Assembly (NCBI GenBank): GCA_012221805.1 | Contig: CP015195.1 | Span: 496,001-560,000, forward strand | Source of the DNA: Pasteurellaceae bacterium RH1A | Lineage (GTDB): Bacteria > Pseudomonadota > Gammaproteobacteria > Enterobacterales > Pasteurellaceae | DNA length: 64,000 bases | Reading direction: 5' to 3' | Shown here: piece after piece, positions 45,552 through 54,051 of the stretch | Numbering within the stretch: the stretch's first letter is position 1 | Layout: each line of letters opens with the position of its first letter | Notes under the pieces: model-generated | What the model saw: only the letters and a program-made list of their open reading frames with translations | Database searches by the model: none | What the model was told of the DNA's origin: nothing | Position numbers and translations under genes: made by a program

Positions 45552-47189
45552 TTACAATTTTCTTGAAGACAATAAGAGGCCAAATTCCACCAGCAAAAGC
45601 GGCAGGCTGACCCAAAGTGGAAGCACCTCAAACTTCCAAAGAGTGCTGAAAATAGCAATCCCCAATACCCCCATCTTCATAAACTGGCCATTGCCTGCCG
45701 AATTTTGGGCTTGCAGGCTTTGGTTGATTTCCTGAAGTCGCAGGTTAATCTGCTTTTGCTGACGCAGGGCATCAAAAACCGCCTCGGGCACCTGGGCCAA
45801 ATGCTCCCGCATATAGGGCAGCTGGTTCTTGACCTGGCGGAGCATGGCCTTTATGCCCATCTGTTCGTCCAGCCAATTTTGCAGAAAAGGCTTGGCCGTT
45901 TGCCACAGATCCAGCTGTGGATAAACCTGACGGCCCAGGCCCTCAATATAGAGCAGGGTTTTCTGGAGGAGAACCAGTTGGGGTTGAACCTCCATATTAA
46001 ATTCTCTTGCCACCGAAAAGAGGTTGAGCAGGACATTGCCAAAGGAAATTTCGGACAGCGGCTTGGCGAAAATAGGTTCGCAGACCTGGCGGAAGGCCTC
46101 TTCAAAGGCATCAATGTCGGTGTTTTCCGGTGTCCAGCCAGAATCCACGTGCATTTGGGCCACTCGGCGATAGTCTCGGTTAAAGAAGGCCACAAAACTT
46201 TCGGCCAAATAGCGTTTGTCGTTGGCGTTAAGGGTACCGACAATCCCGCAGTCAATCCCGATATACTGAGGGTTTTCAGGGTGGTTGGGATTGACGAAAA
46301 TATTGCCCGGGTGCATGTCAGCATGAAAGAAACTGTCCCGAAAGACCTGGGTGAAGAAAACCTGAACCCCCCGTTCAGCCAGGAGTTTCATATCCGTGCC
46401 ATTGGCCCGCAGTTCCTCCACATTGGCCACGGGTATGCCGTAAATCCGCTCCATCACCAGCAAATTCTTGCGGCAGAAATCGGGGTACATTTGCGGCACA
46501 TAGAGCTTTTCATCATTGTCAAAATTGGCTCGCAAGCGGATGGCGTTGGACATTTCCTTGCAAAGATCCAGTTCGTCTTGCAGGGTCTTTTCATACTCCC
46601 GCACCACTTCCACCGCCCGTAGTCGCTTGCCTTCGGGCGAAACCTTTGGCACTAATCCCGCTAATTTATACATCAGCTCTAAATCTGCCTTGATAATGGG
46701 CTCAATCTCAGGCCGAATGACCTTAAGCACCACCTCTTGGCCGGCCAGGGGCTGATCGGCCTTAAAGCGAGCGGTATGCACCTGGGCGATGGAGGCTGAG
46801 GCCAGGGCAGTTTCATCAAAGTCCTCAAACCAGGTTTCAATCGGCCCGCCCAGAGCTTCTTCAATAATTTGCCGAGCCAGTTTGCCGTCAAAGGGTTCGA
46901 CATTATCCTGTAAGAGGGCCAGCTGATCGGCCAGGTCTGGGGCGAACATATCCCGGCGGGTGGAGAGCATTTGTCCCAGCTTGATCCAGACCGGGCCTAA
47001 CTCCTGTAAGGCCAGGCGTAAACGTAGGCCAAAGGGCTTGTCGGTATGTTGGTTCTTGACCCAAAAGAGAGCCTTGCGGGCCAGCTTAATCTTGTGGGTC
47101 ACCGGCATATCCGGCAGGGCTTCATCAATGCCGTAACGCAGGAAGGTATGCAGAATGTGGAGCAGGTGGCGGAGGTTTTTTAGGTTCAT
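45552..47189 (-). CDS. ubiB: Ubiquinone biosynthesis protein kinase-like UbiB
   Basis: A 545-residue membrane protein of the ABC1/ADCK atypical kinase family, needed for ubiquinone synthesis. It has the KxGQ-type motif [13 protein letters not shown], the A-rich loop [13 protein letters not shown], and the catalytic region [15 protein letters not shown] with DCGIVG. Two C-terminal hydrophobic segments anchor it. In many relatives ubiB follows ubiE and ubiJ; here it follows waaC instead. No strong SD is seen ahead of the ATG. Confidence 0.95.
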   Translation of the reverse strand: MNLKNLRHLLHILHTFLRYGIDEALPDMPVTHKIKLARKALFWVKNQHTDKPFGLRLRLALQELGPVWIKLGQMLSTRRDMFAPDLADQLALLQDNVEPFDGKLARQIIEEALGGPIETWFEDFDETALASASIAQVHTARFKADQPLAGQEVVLKVIRPEIEPIIKADLELMYKLAGLVPKVSPEGKRLRAVEVVREYEKTLQDELDLCKEMSNAIRLRANFDNDEKLYVPQMYPDFCRKNLLVMERIYGIPVANVEELRANGTDMKLLAERGVQVFFTQVFRDSFFHADMHPGNIFVNPNHPENPQYIGIDCGIVGTLNANDKRYLAESFVAFFNRDYRRVAQMHVDSGWTPENTDIDAFEEAFRQVCEPIFAKPLSEISFGNVLLNLFSVAREFNMEVQPQLVLLQKTLLYIEGLGRQVYPQLDLWQTAKPFLQNWLDEQMGIKAMLRQVKNQLPYMREHLAQVPEAVFDALRQQKQINLRLQEINQSLQAQNSAGNGQFMKMGVLGIAIFSTLWKFEVLPLWVSLPLLLVEFGLLLSSRKL

Positions 47190-47206
47190 TGTTCTTAAAT
47201 AAGGGT

Positions 47207-48205
47207 TTATGATTTTGCAAAGTTTAACGCATTTAAGACCGCTTGGGGGGAAATTTCTGCCATGGAAGAAGCCTTAAGATAGTGCTGGTTTTGGCCGTAG
47301 GCCCCGATAAGTTTCGGGTCAGTCGCCCCATAGAGAATAATATTGGGCTTATTGAGGGCTGCAGTAAGGTGGCTTAGGCCGGTATCTACCGAAATCACGG
47401 CTTTTGCCCCTGCGATCTCTTGAGCCAGTTGAGTGAGGGTCAGCTTAGGCAGAACCTTGATGAGGGGAGACTGGGCGGCTAAACCTTCAGCTCTAGCTTT
47501 TTCGGCTGAATTCCCCCAGGGCAGGCGAATTTCCAGGCCTTGGGCGCTTAGGCTGGTGAGTAAGGTTTGCCAGTGGGTTTCGGGCCAGTGTTTATCTGCT
47601 CGGGTGGTGGCGTGGATGGCCAGAAGGTAAGGATTTTCCCCCCACCCTAACCCTTCCTCGCAAGCAGGGGAGGGGATAGAACAAGCGGGTGAAAAACGGG
47701 CAGAATTTGCAAGGCCGTAATCTCCCTTTTCAGTCGGCAGGGCATAACCCAGGGCTTGGGCTAAAAGTTGGCGGATACGTTCGACAGCATGTTGTTGGTA
47801 GGGAATGGCGTAGGTTTGGTCGTAAAAGAGGCTGCTCAAGCCCTCACGGGCAGAGTTTTTATCATAGCCGTGCTTGGTGCCTCGGGCCAAACGAGTGGCA
47901 AAGAGGGCACTTTTAAGCAGGCCTTGGGCATCAATCACAGCATCATAGGGTTGAGCTTGTAGGGCTTGTTTGTAGGCCTGCCACTCCTGCCAGGTTTGGG
48001 GCTTGAGCAGGTTTTTCCGCCAGCGGCGAATGGCCACAGGAATAACCTGATTAACGGCTGAATGCCAGCGGGGAATTTCAGCGAAATTCTCTTCCACCAC
48101 CCAGTCCACCTGCACATTTGGGATAGCCCTTTGGGCATCAGTCAGAGCCGGCAGGGTGTGGATCACATCCCCCATGGAGGAGGTTTTAATTAGGCAGACT
48201 TTCAT
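47207..48205 (-). CDS. waaC: LPS heptosyltransferase I (WaaC-like) with repeat-derived insert
   Basis: A 332-residue GT9 glycosyltransferase that adds the first heptose to Kdo-lipid A. It begins [24 protein letters not shown] and has [19 protein letters not shown], then [20 protein letters not shown] and [21 protein letters not shown]. Between the two Rossmann domains lies a stretch that does not look native ([17 protein letters not shown], then GLGWGENP), encoded at about 47637-47712 by a G/C-rich palindromic repeat and an uptake signal variant ACAAGCGGG. The gene overlaps the end of the MerP-like gene. Confidence 0.88.
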   Translation of the reverse strand: MKVCLIKTSSMGDVIHTLPALTDAQRAIPNVQVDWVVEENFAEIPRWHSAVNQVIPVAIRRWRKNLLKPQTWQEWQAYKQALQAQPYDAVIDAQGLLKSALFATRLARGTKHGYDKNSAREGLSSLFYDQTYAIPYQQHAVERIRQLLAQALGYALPTEKGDYGLANSARFSPACSIPSPACEEGLGWGENPYLLAIHATTRADKHWPETHWQTLLTSLSAQGLEIRLPWGNSAEKARAEGLAAQSPLIKVLPKLTLTQLAQEIAGAKAVISVDTGLSHLTAALNKPNIILYGATDPKLIGAYGQNQHYLKASSMAEISPQAVLNALNFAKS

Positions 48206-48500
48206 CTTGGACAACACTTGCAGAATAATGCAGCTTTTCCACCGCTTGGATCAGGGCTTGATTGGTTACCTCAGACTTGGCCACGACTTTAACCGTCCGG
48301 TCCTTGATGGAAGCTTTGGTGCTGGCTACACCCTCCACTTCCCGCAGTTCCTTATTAACCAAGTAGGCACAGAGCTGGCAGGTCATTTCCGGCACTTTGA
48401 GCACAAGGCTTTTTTCGCCAGAAGCGGTTGGATTTTGGCTCTTTTCTGCAAGGGCTAAAGCAGGAATAAGAGTTAAAAGAATAAGAAGTTTTTTTAACAT
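48186..48500 (-). CDS. MerP-like periplasmic heavy-metal-binding protein
   Basis: A 104-residue protein with signal peptide MLKKLLILLTLIPALALA and one heavy-metal-associated domain, VLKVPEMTCQLCAYLVNKELREVEGV, whose CxxC binds soft metals. The closing segment ALIQAVEKLHYSASVV is the normal HMA end. The start at 48500 is chosen to give the signal peptide. With the upstream MerT-like gene it resembles a MerT-MerP pair, but no merA or merR is present, so mercury may not be the natural substrate. Confidence 0.82.
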   Translation of the reverse strand: MLKKLLILLTLIPALALAEKSQNPTASGEKSLVLKVPEMTCQLCAYLVNKELREVEGVASTKASIKDRTVKVVAKSEVTNQALIQAVEKLHYSASVVQDESLPN

Positions 48501-48518
48501 AAGTTTTCCATATTGGGA

Positions 48519-48580
48519 TGGCTCCAACATCTACGTTGCTGCCTTATCTTCAGCACCAGCGTGGACGCTGGCGCTATCAT
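48519..48580. repeat. REPIN-like double palindrome, copy 9 (degenerate)
   Basis: The right arm CACCAGCGTGGACGCTGGCGC is good, but the left arm is eroded (GGCTCCAACATCTACGTTGC). It lies between the MerT-like and MerP-like genes. Confidence 0.7.
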
Positions 48581-48588
48581 ATCTAGGG

Positions 48589-48948
48589 TTATTCCAAGAA
48601 CCAAGGCAAAACATAAGGATAGCTCAAAAAGAACAAGATAACCACGGCAACCAGTCCGTATAAAACCCTCAAGGTCCGCAGGGAAAGGTAGCGGCTACAG
48701 ATGATCTTATTGGAGAAAAACAAGAGCCAAAAGCCGTAACCGAAGGTTGCAAGCGATAGGATCAGCATGGGAATTTGCAAAAATTCCAGTTCGCTCAAGG
48801 ACATAAGCCAGGGGGACGACACGCCAAAGAGCAGATAAATCAGCGGGGCGATGCAGCAGAGGGTCGAGGCAACCGCCGCCGACAGGGCAGCGGTGCAAAT
48901 GGCCCAAAAGCGTCCTAGGTTAGTTGAGCTTTTTGGAGATGTAGTCAT
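48589..48948 (-). CDS. MerT-like inner-membrane metal transporter
   Basis: A 119-residue protein with three predicted helices. The first carries a vicinal Cys pair in [16 protein letters not shown], the hallmark of MerT, followed by [31 protein letters not shown]. The start at 48948 gives [17 protein letters not shown]; an in-frame ATG 54 bp earlier lies deeper within the upstream gene. It overlaps the 3' end of the transglutaminase-like gene by 29 bp, so the two are expressed together. Confidence 0.82.
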   Translation of the reverse strand: MTTSPKSSTNLGRFWAICTAALSAAVASTLCCIAPLIYLLFGVSSPWLMSLSELEFLQIPMLILSLATFGYGFWLLFFSNKIICSRYLSLRTLRVLYGLVAVVILFFLSYPYVLPWFLE

Positions 48949-50029
48949 ACTTAAAGGCTTTTGGATCAAATGAGTTAAGCGGGTCGCCACCAATTTCAGC
49001 ATAAGGATAGCCGAAGTTGTTAAGCGGGGTTAGCTCAGGTTGCGGGTAGAGATCGAAATCTCGGCCGTGGTTGAAGCCCACCCAGTTGGCCTCCCAGTTG
49101 CCAAAGAGGTATTTGGCGGTTTCCTGGACGGCTGGGTCAGCCACTTCCTTCTTCTCGGTTAAACGCATTTTGGTCACATCGGCCGAATCGACTGGCACCC
49201 AGCCAAAACCGGCCAAGTAGAATTCTGCCCGGCAGTGTTGGCCACCGCTTACGTTAGCCACTCCTTGCTCATCGGCCGAACCAAAGGCTGTTTTGGAGAG
49301 ATGGGCTAGCTTGTCTGTGCCGCCTAGGCGTAAACCGAAAATTTCACGGGCTGGAATGCCAGCCGCACGAGCCAGGGCCACAAAGACGGAATTGATGTCG
49401 GTACATTTGCCCTTGAGCACACCGGTGGTCAGGATTTTTTCCACATCGCCTTCACCACAACCTAAAACGGAATTATCCCGCTCCATATTGGTTACAATCC
49501 ACTGATGGATGAGTTCGGCTTGTTTAAGGGGATTGGTTTCCTTGCCTACAATTTTGTCAGCAAATTCTTTAACAATGCCGTCTGTTTTAATATGGGCAGT
49601 TGGTTTGAGGTATTCCAAGACATCCACCGAATAAATGATTTTTTCAGGCGGTACATAACCCTCCAAGGCCTTTTGGGCCATTGGCTCACGATCCTTGGTT
49701 TCAATCACCAGCTTTAATTTCAGATTACGGCTAACCGCTTCTTTATCCCATTTGGCAAAGAGGGTTTTGGCTCCGTAGGCATTGTTTTCAGTGATATAGG
49801 CCTGTTGGAAGTTGCCGTCAAATTCTAGGGATTTTACGTCCTGATAGTCGTTATTGAAGGGCAGGGGAATCCACAGATTGGTTTCGCCACTTGAGCCTTT
49901 TGGCACTTCAAGCGTGTAGGTTTGGGTCAGTTCATAGGTGTGAACCGTGGTGTTATGGGCTGGAAGATTGGCTGCAAAAGCTGGTACAGTAAAACCCGCA
50001 ACCAGGGCGGCGAGGAGGTGTTTTTTCAT
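48920..50029 (-). CDS. Secreted transglutaminase-like domain protein
   Basis: A 369-residue protein with signal peptide [19 protein letters not shown]. The central region has the transglutaminase/protease triad: Cys in [27 protein letters not shown], His in [13 protein letters not shown] and Asp in WVPVDSADV. The N-terminal 150 residues form a beta-rich domain. Function is unknown; the fold is used for peptide cleavage or amide bond exchange. It heads a run with the MerT- and MerP-like genes, which suggests a link to metal or envelope stress, though this is only inference. Confidence 0.82.
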   Translation of the reverse strand: MKKHLLAALVAGFTVPAFAANLPAHNTTVHTYELTQTYTLEVPKGSSGETNLWIPLPFNNDYQDVKSLEFDGNFQQAYITENNAYGAKTLFAKWDKEAVSRNLKLKLVIETKDREPMAQKALEGYVPPEKIIYSVDVLEYLKPTAHIKTDGIVKEFADKIVGKETNPLKQAELIHQWIVTNMERDNSVLGCGEGDVEKILTTGVLKGKCTDINSVFVALARAAGIPAREIFGLRLGGTDKLAHLSKTAFGSADEQGVANVSGGQHCRAEFYLAGFGWVPVDSADVTKMRLTEKKEVADPAVQETAKYLFGNWEANWVGFNHGRDFDLYPQPELTPLNNFGYPYAEIGGDPLNSFDPKAFKYDYISKKLN

Positions 50030-50152
50030 TGGAATGTCCTTTGATAGTTAAACTTAACATATAGGGAGGCCATATCTTAGCCAATAATGCCGCCTAATTC
50101 AAACCCTCTTTTTCGGCTTTTTAAGAGAAAGCAATCGGTTTCCTGATTTTCT

Positions 50153-50170
50153 ATGTGAAGTGGATCAAAA
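50153..50170 (+). promoter_or_regulatory. Imperfect CRP-like site upstream of the phosphohexomutase
   Basis: ATGTGAAGTGGATCAAAA has a perfect left half (TGTGA) and a weak right half (TCAAA), spaced by 6. Confidence 0.3.
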
Positions 50171-50249
50171 TTTTTGGTTTTTGTCGTTTTCATTTGCAGG
50201 CTTTTGGGCTAGTCTTATACCATTATTTCACCTCTATAAGGAAGATCCT

Positions 50250-51908
50250 ATGACAACCCTTTTCGATATTGCCCAAAACTGGCTTAACCAAGACCCTGAT
50301 GCTGAAACCCGTGCAGAATTAGAAGCCCTCTTAAAGGCCGCCCAGGCGGGTGATGAAGCCGCCCACAAGGAATTAGCCGGCCGTTTTGATGGTCGCTTAC
50401 AGTTTGGTACAGCAGGCCTGCGTGGCCGCCTCCAGGCGGGTTCTATGGGGATGAACCGTGTGCTTGTGGCCCAAGCTGCGGGTGGTTTGGCTGACTTCTT
50501 AAAAGGCTATGATAAAGAACCGTCTATCGTGATTGGCTATGACGGCCGTAAGAACTCAGATGTCTTCGCCCGTGATACGGCTGAAATTATGGCGGCGGCC
50601 GGCATCAAGGCCTATTTGTTGCCACGCAAACTGCCAACCCCAGTTCTGGCCTATGCCATCAAGTACTTCGACACCACAGCTGGTGTCATGGTCACCGCCA
50701 GCCACAACCCGCCAGAAGATAACGGCTATAAGGTTTATTTAGGCAAGGCCAACGGTGGCGGCCAGATCGTTTCACCTGCCGACCAAGAAATCGCTGCCTG
50801 TATCGACAAGGTGGCCGCAGGCAGTATCAACGATCTAGCACGCAGCCAAGACTTCACTGTGTTAGATGATGAAGTGGTTGATGCCTACATCGCCAAAACC
50901 GCTAGCCTTGCCAAGGAGCCAGAGGCCGACATCAACTATGTTTACACCGCTATGCACGGCGTAGGTTATGAAGTACTAAGCAAGACCCTAGCCAAGGCTG
51001 GCTTGCCACAACCGCACCTGGTGAATGAGCAAATCCAGCCAGACGGCAACTTCCCAACCGTAAACTTCCCCAACCCTGAAGAAAAAGGCGCTTTAGACCT
51101 GGCTATTAAACTGGCCCAAGAGAAAAATGCTGAATTTATCATCGCCAACGACCCAGATGCAGACCGCCTGGCTGTGGCTGTGCCAGATGCAGCAGGCAAC
51201 TGGAAGGCCTTACACGGCAATGTAGTGGGCTGCTTCTTAGGCTGGTACTTGGCCAAACAATATCATGCTCAGGGTAAGCAAGGTATCTTGGCCTGCTCCT
51301 TAGTGTCTTCACCAGCCCTGGCCGAAATCGCCAAGAAATACGGCTTCCAATCAGAAGAAACCTTAACTGGCTTTAAGTATATCGGTAAGGTTCAAGGGCT
51401 CCTCTTCGGTTTTGAAGAAGCCCTCGGCTATCTGGTAGATCCAGACAAGGTGCGGGATAAGGACGGTATTTCTGCGGCCATCGTCTTCTTAGATATGGTG
51501 CGTGGCCTCAAAAAAGAGGGCAAGACCTTGGCAGACCTGGCCCAAGAATTTACCGCTGAATTCGGTGCCTATGTGAGTGGCCAAATCTCCATTCGTGTGG
51601 ACGACCTTGCAGAAATCGGCAAATTAATGACCGCTTTACGCACCAACCCACCAAGCCAAATCGGCGGCTTTAAGGTCGCAACCTTTATCGACCACACCAA
51701 GACCGACCGCCAAAGCGACATTTTGGTCTTTGTGTTAGAGAACGGCAGCCGCCTCATCGCCCGCCCATCAGGTACAGAGCCGAAGATCAAGTTCTACTTG
51801 GATGCCAAGGGTAAGGATCCGCAAGATGCCGACAGCGTTCTAGCTCAATTTGACGAAAGTGTCCGCCAAATCCTCCGCCAAGAGGCTTATGGCAAGCAGG
51901 ATTGCTAA
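50250..51908 (+). CDS. Phosphoglucomutase/phosphomannomutase (alpha-D-phosphohexomutase)
   Basis: A 552-residue enzyme of the PGM2-like branch, interconverting hexose 1- and 6-phosphates. The phosphoserine lies in VMVTASHNPPEDNGYKVYLG, the metal loop in ANDPDADRLAVAVP, the sugar loop in GFEEALGYLVDPDKVRDKDG and the phosphate site in RPSGTEPKIKFYLDA. ATG 50250 has AAGGAAG upstream. It is monocistronic and ends at a terminator. Substrate preference (glucose or mannose) cannot be read from sequence here. Confidence 0.9.
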   Translation: MTTLFDIAQNWLNQDPDAETRAELEALLKAAQAGDEAAHKELAGRFDGRLQFGTAGLRGRLQAGSMGMNRVLVAQAAGGLADFLKGYDKEPSIVIGYDGRKNSDVFARDTAEIMAAAGIKAYLLPRKLPTPVLAYAIKYFDTTAGVMVTASHNPPEDNGYKVYLGKANGGGQIVSPADQEIAACIDKVAAGSINDLARSQDFTVLDDEVVDAYIAKTASLAKEPEADINYVYTAMHGVGYEVLSKTLAKAGLPQPHLVNEQIQPDGNFPTVNFPNPEEKGALDLAIKLAQEKNAEFIIANDPDADRLAVAVPDAAGNWKALHGNVVGCFLGWYLAKQYHAQGKQGILACSLVSSPALAEIAKKYGFQSEETLTGFKYIGKVQGLLFGFEEALGYLVDPDKVRDKDGISAAIVFLDMVRGLKKEGKTLADLAQEFTAEFGAYVSGQISIRVDDLAEIGKLMTALRTNPPSQIGGFKVATFIDHTKTDRQSDILVFVLENGSRLIARPSGTEPKIKFYLDAKGKDPQDADSVLAQFDESVRQILRQEAYGKQDC

Positions 51909-51940
51909 TCGCTTAAAGATCCTTTATTCTTAATCCTATT

Positions 51941-51972
51941 TAAGCACGGTTTTTTGCCGTGCTTTCTTTTTC
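51941..51972 (+). terminator. Intrinsic terminator after the phosphohexomutase gene
   Basis: AAGCACGG-TTTTTT-GCCGTGCTT followed by TCTTTTTCTTT. Confidence 0.85.
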
Positions 51973-51986
51973 TTTGAGGAGAATAT

Positions 51987-52316
51987 ATGTCCGCTTGGGG
52001 ATTACTTGCAGGCGCTATTGCCCTAGAGGTGGTGGCGACCAATTTATTGAAATTAAGTGACGGCTTTACCAAATGGTTGCCAACGGTGGCGGCCTTGGCC
52101 CTCTATGGTCTGTCTTTTTACTTGCTCTCTATCATCTTCCGCAGCCTGCCTGTGGGGATTGTTTATGCCATTTGGTCGGGCGTAGGGATTGTTTTGGCCA
52201 CCCTTGTGGCCTACTTTGCCTTTGGACAGAAGATTGACTTGGCCGGGATGTTGGGGATGGGCTTGATTATTTCGGGCGTGGTGGTGATTAATCTTTTTTC
52301 CAATACCTCCCATTAA
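51987..52316 (+). CDS. Small multidrug resistance (SMR/EmrE-like) exporter
   Basis: A 109-residue inner-membrane protein with four helices. The essential glutamate of helix 1 is in AIALEVVATNLLKLSDGF, and GLSFYLLSIIFRSLPVGIVYAIWSGVGIV is the family signature. It works as a dimer that exchanges cations such as quaternary ammonium compounds for protons. SD GAGGAG precedes the ATG. An uptake signal variant (ACAAGCGGC) begins just after its stop. Confidence 0.9.
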   Translation: MSAWGLLAGAIALEVVATNLLKLSDGFTKWLPTVAALALYGLSFYLLSIIFRSLPVGIVYAIWSGVGIVLATLVAYFAFGQKIDLAGMLGMGLIISGVVVINLFSNTSH

Positions 52317-52349
52317 CAAGCGGCCTAAAAGGGCCAAAATCTTGCAAAT

Positions 52350-53027
52350 CTAAGCCCGACAAAGCGCCCAAACCTGAATGTCCTCCACGCCCTGTTTGCG
52401 TAATTCAGCACAAATGGTATTAAGGGTCGAACCCGTTGTCACTACATCATCCACTAGGGCCACCCGTTTATAGGCCTTGAGGGGCTGATAGGCAAAAGCC
52501 CCTCTTAAATTACGCCGCCTGTCCTTGCCAGAGAGCTCCCTTTGGGGGCGGGTGGCTCGGGTTCGTTTCAGGCTTTGGGTATCCAGCGGAATTTGCAGCC
52601 ACTTGGCCAAGGGTTGAGCTAAAAGCTCTGCCTGATTGTAGCCCCTCTGCCAGTGGCGCTGCCAAAAAAGCGGCACGGGCATAATGACCTCGGGCAGGGT
52701 AAGGCCGTGTTCCCGTTGGGCATTTTTAATGGCCAAGAGCAGGAGGCGAGCCAGGGTTCTATCCAGCCAATAGGCCTGCTGGAATTTGAAACGGCTGATC
52801 CAGTCGGTCAAGGGTGGTTTGAACCAGCCGACATGCACAAAATGCTGCCACTTGGGTTCATCCCTCAGGCAGTTGCCGCAGTGGCGGTGATATTCAGGTA
52901 AGACCGCTCCACAACCGCCACAATAGGGCGTACGTTCAATGCTGCGGTTACAAGGGCTACAGATGCCGTGTTGGGCCAGGGCCAGCCTGCCCTTACAGTG
53001 AAAACAAGAAAATTGCCACAGGTTCAT
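52350..53027 (-). CDS. comF: Competence protein ComF (phosphoribosyltransferase-like)
   Basis: A 225-residue protein needed for DNA uptake in related Pasteurellaceae. It has an N-terminal zinc finger of four Cys pairs (CFHCKG, CSPCN, CGGCG, CGNC) and a C-terminal type I phosphoribosyltransferase fold with the PRPP loop VALVDDVVTTGSTLN and the RGYNQAELLA block. In H. influenzae comF belongs to the CRP-S/Sxy competence regulon; a CRP-like site lies 56 bp upstream. It agrees with the wealth of uptake signals in this window. Confidence 0.92.
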   Translation of the reverse strand: MNLWQFSCFHCKGRLALAQHGICSPCNRSIERTPYCGGCGAVLPEYHRHCGNCLRDEPKWQHFVHVGWFKPPLTDWISRFKFQQAYWLDRTLARLLLLAIKNAQREHGLTLPEVIMPVPLFWQRHWQRGYNQAELLAQPLAKWLQIPLDTQSLKRTRATRPQRELSGKDRRRNLRGAFAYQPLKAYKRVALVDDVVTTGSTLNTICAELRKQGVEDIQVWALCRA

Positions 53028-53078
53028 AGTGCCTCCTTGCCCTTATCATGGCAAATTTTTCCGCCCAGCGCGCAAGAA

Positions 53079-53101
53079 TTTTTGTGATGTGGATCGAAAA
53101 A
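53079..53101. promoter_or_regulatory. CRP-S-like site in the comF promoter region
   Basis: TTTTTGTGATGTGGATCGAA is flanked by T and A runs. It has TGTGA and TCGAA half-sites spaced by 6, resembling the CRP/Sxy sites of competence genes (TGCGA-N6-TCGCA) only partly. Confidence 0.4.
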
Positions 53102-53131
53102 CGCTAAAATACTTTTATTTTTGGAGGCCTC

Positions 53132-53941
53132 ATGACCCAGCCGACACACCCTATCAAGATTGCCTTTTTCGACATTGACGACACCCTCTACTACAAGGCA
53201 GCCCAAATTATTCCTGCTTCAGTGACTGAAAAAGTCCTGCCTGCCCTCAAGGCCCAAGGTATTATCCCAGCCATTGCCACAGGCCGCTGTTATGGCGCCT
53301 TTCCAGATGCCCTCAAGCCCTTGGTGGAAGCTGGCCAATTTGAGTTTTTTGTCACCATCAACGGCCAACACAACCGCTACCAAGACCAGCTCATCAGCCA
53401 CTATCCCCTTTCCAAGGAGAGAATAGAGCAGGTGATTGCTGGCCTTAAATCACTTGGTATTGCCTATGCCTTCGTGTGCAATGATGAAATCGCCGTGTCC
53501 GAAATCACCCCACAAATTGATGAGGCGCTTAAGCCCATTAAGGCCGACTATATCTGCGATCCGCTCTACTATCAGGCACATACCGTTATCCAAATGCTGG
53601 CCTTTTATTCTCAAGAAGAGAATGAAAAAGTCCTAGCCTCAGGCCTTTTAGGGGATGATCTCAAGGAAGTCCGCTGGCACGCCTATTCTGTAGATATTTT
53701 AAATAAGCACAACTCCAAGGCTCGGGGCATTGCTGATGTCCTCGCCCATTTTGGCTGGGGGCCGGAAGATGCCGTAGCCTTTGGCGATGGTTTAAATGAT
53801 ATTGAAATGATGCAGGGCGTGGGCCTAAGTGTGGCTATGGGCAATGCGGACGAGAAGGTCAAGGCCTTGGCTAGTATGGTGACTGACCCAGTATGGGAGG
53901 ATGGGATCTACACCGCCTGCAAGCGGTTGGGGATTTGTTAG
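53132..53941 (+). CDS. Cof-type HAD-superfamily phosphatase
   Basis: A 269-residue hydrolase of the IIB (Cof) group. Motif I is IAFFDIDDTLYYK, motif III lies in NKHNSKARGIADVL, and motif IV is VAFGDGLNDIEMMQGVGLSVAMGNA. Members dephosphorylate sugar phosphates, FMN or PLP; the substrate here is unknown. The ATG has TTGGAGGCC upstream. It is divergent from comF and followed by a mobile-element cluster. Confidence 0.88.
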   Translation: MTQPTHPIKIAFFDIDDTLYYKAAQIIPASVTEKVLPALKAQGIIPAIATGRCYGAFPDALKPLVEAGQFEFFVTINGQHNRYQDQLISHYPLSKERIEQVIAGLKSLGIAYAFVCNDEIAVSEITPQIDEALKPIKADYICDPLYYQAHTVIQMLAFYSQEENEKVLASGLLGDDLKEVRWHAYSVDILNKHNSKARGIADVLAHFGWGPEDAVAFGDGLNDIEMMQGVGLSVAMGNADEKVKALASMVTDPVWEDGIYTACKRLGIC

Positions 53942-54051
53942 AATTTGCAAACTTTGGAGCCTTCCCCCTTTGAAAGAGCAGGGTTGTCAAGTTCTATTGT
54001 AGGGACGCATTGCATGCGTCCGTTGCGATATAAAAATCAAGATAAAATAGA

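Noticed and set aside
45705..46622. A 305-codon open frame on the plus strand, antisense to ubiB
   Set aside because: ubiB is a full, well-conserved gene on the other strand; the antisense frame has no start signal, no recognisable domain and looks like a by-product of codon bias.
1153..48580. CRISPR array suggested by repeated palindromic units
   Set aside because: The units are dispersed by kilobases, are not in tandem with uniform spacers, and no cas genes are present.
48186..50029. A mercury-resistance (mer) operon
   Set aside because: MerT- and MerP-like proteins are present but merA, merR and the mer operator are not.
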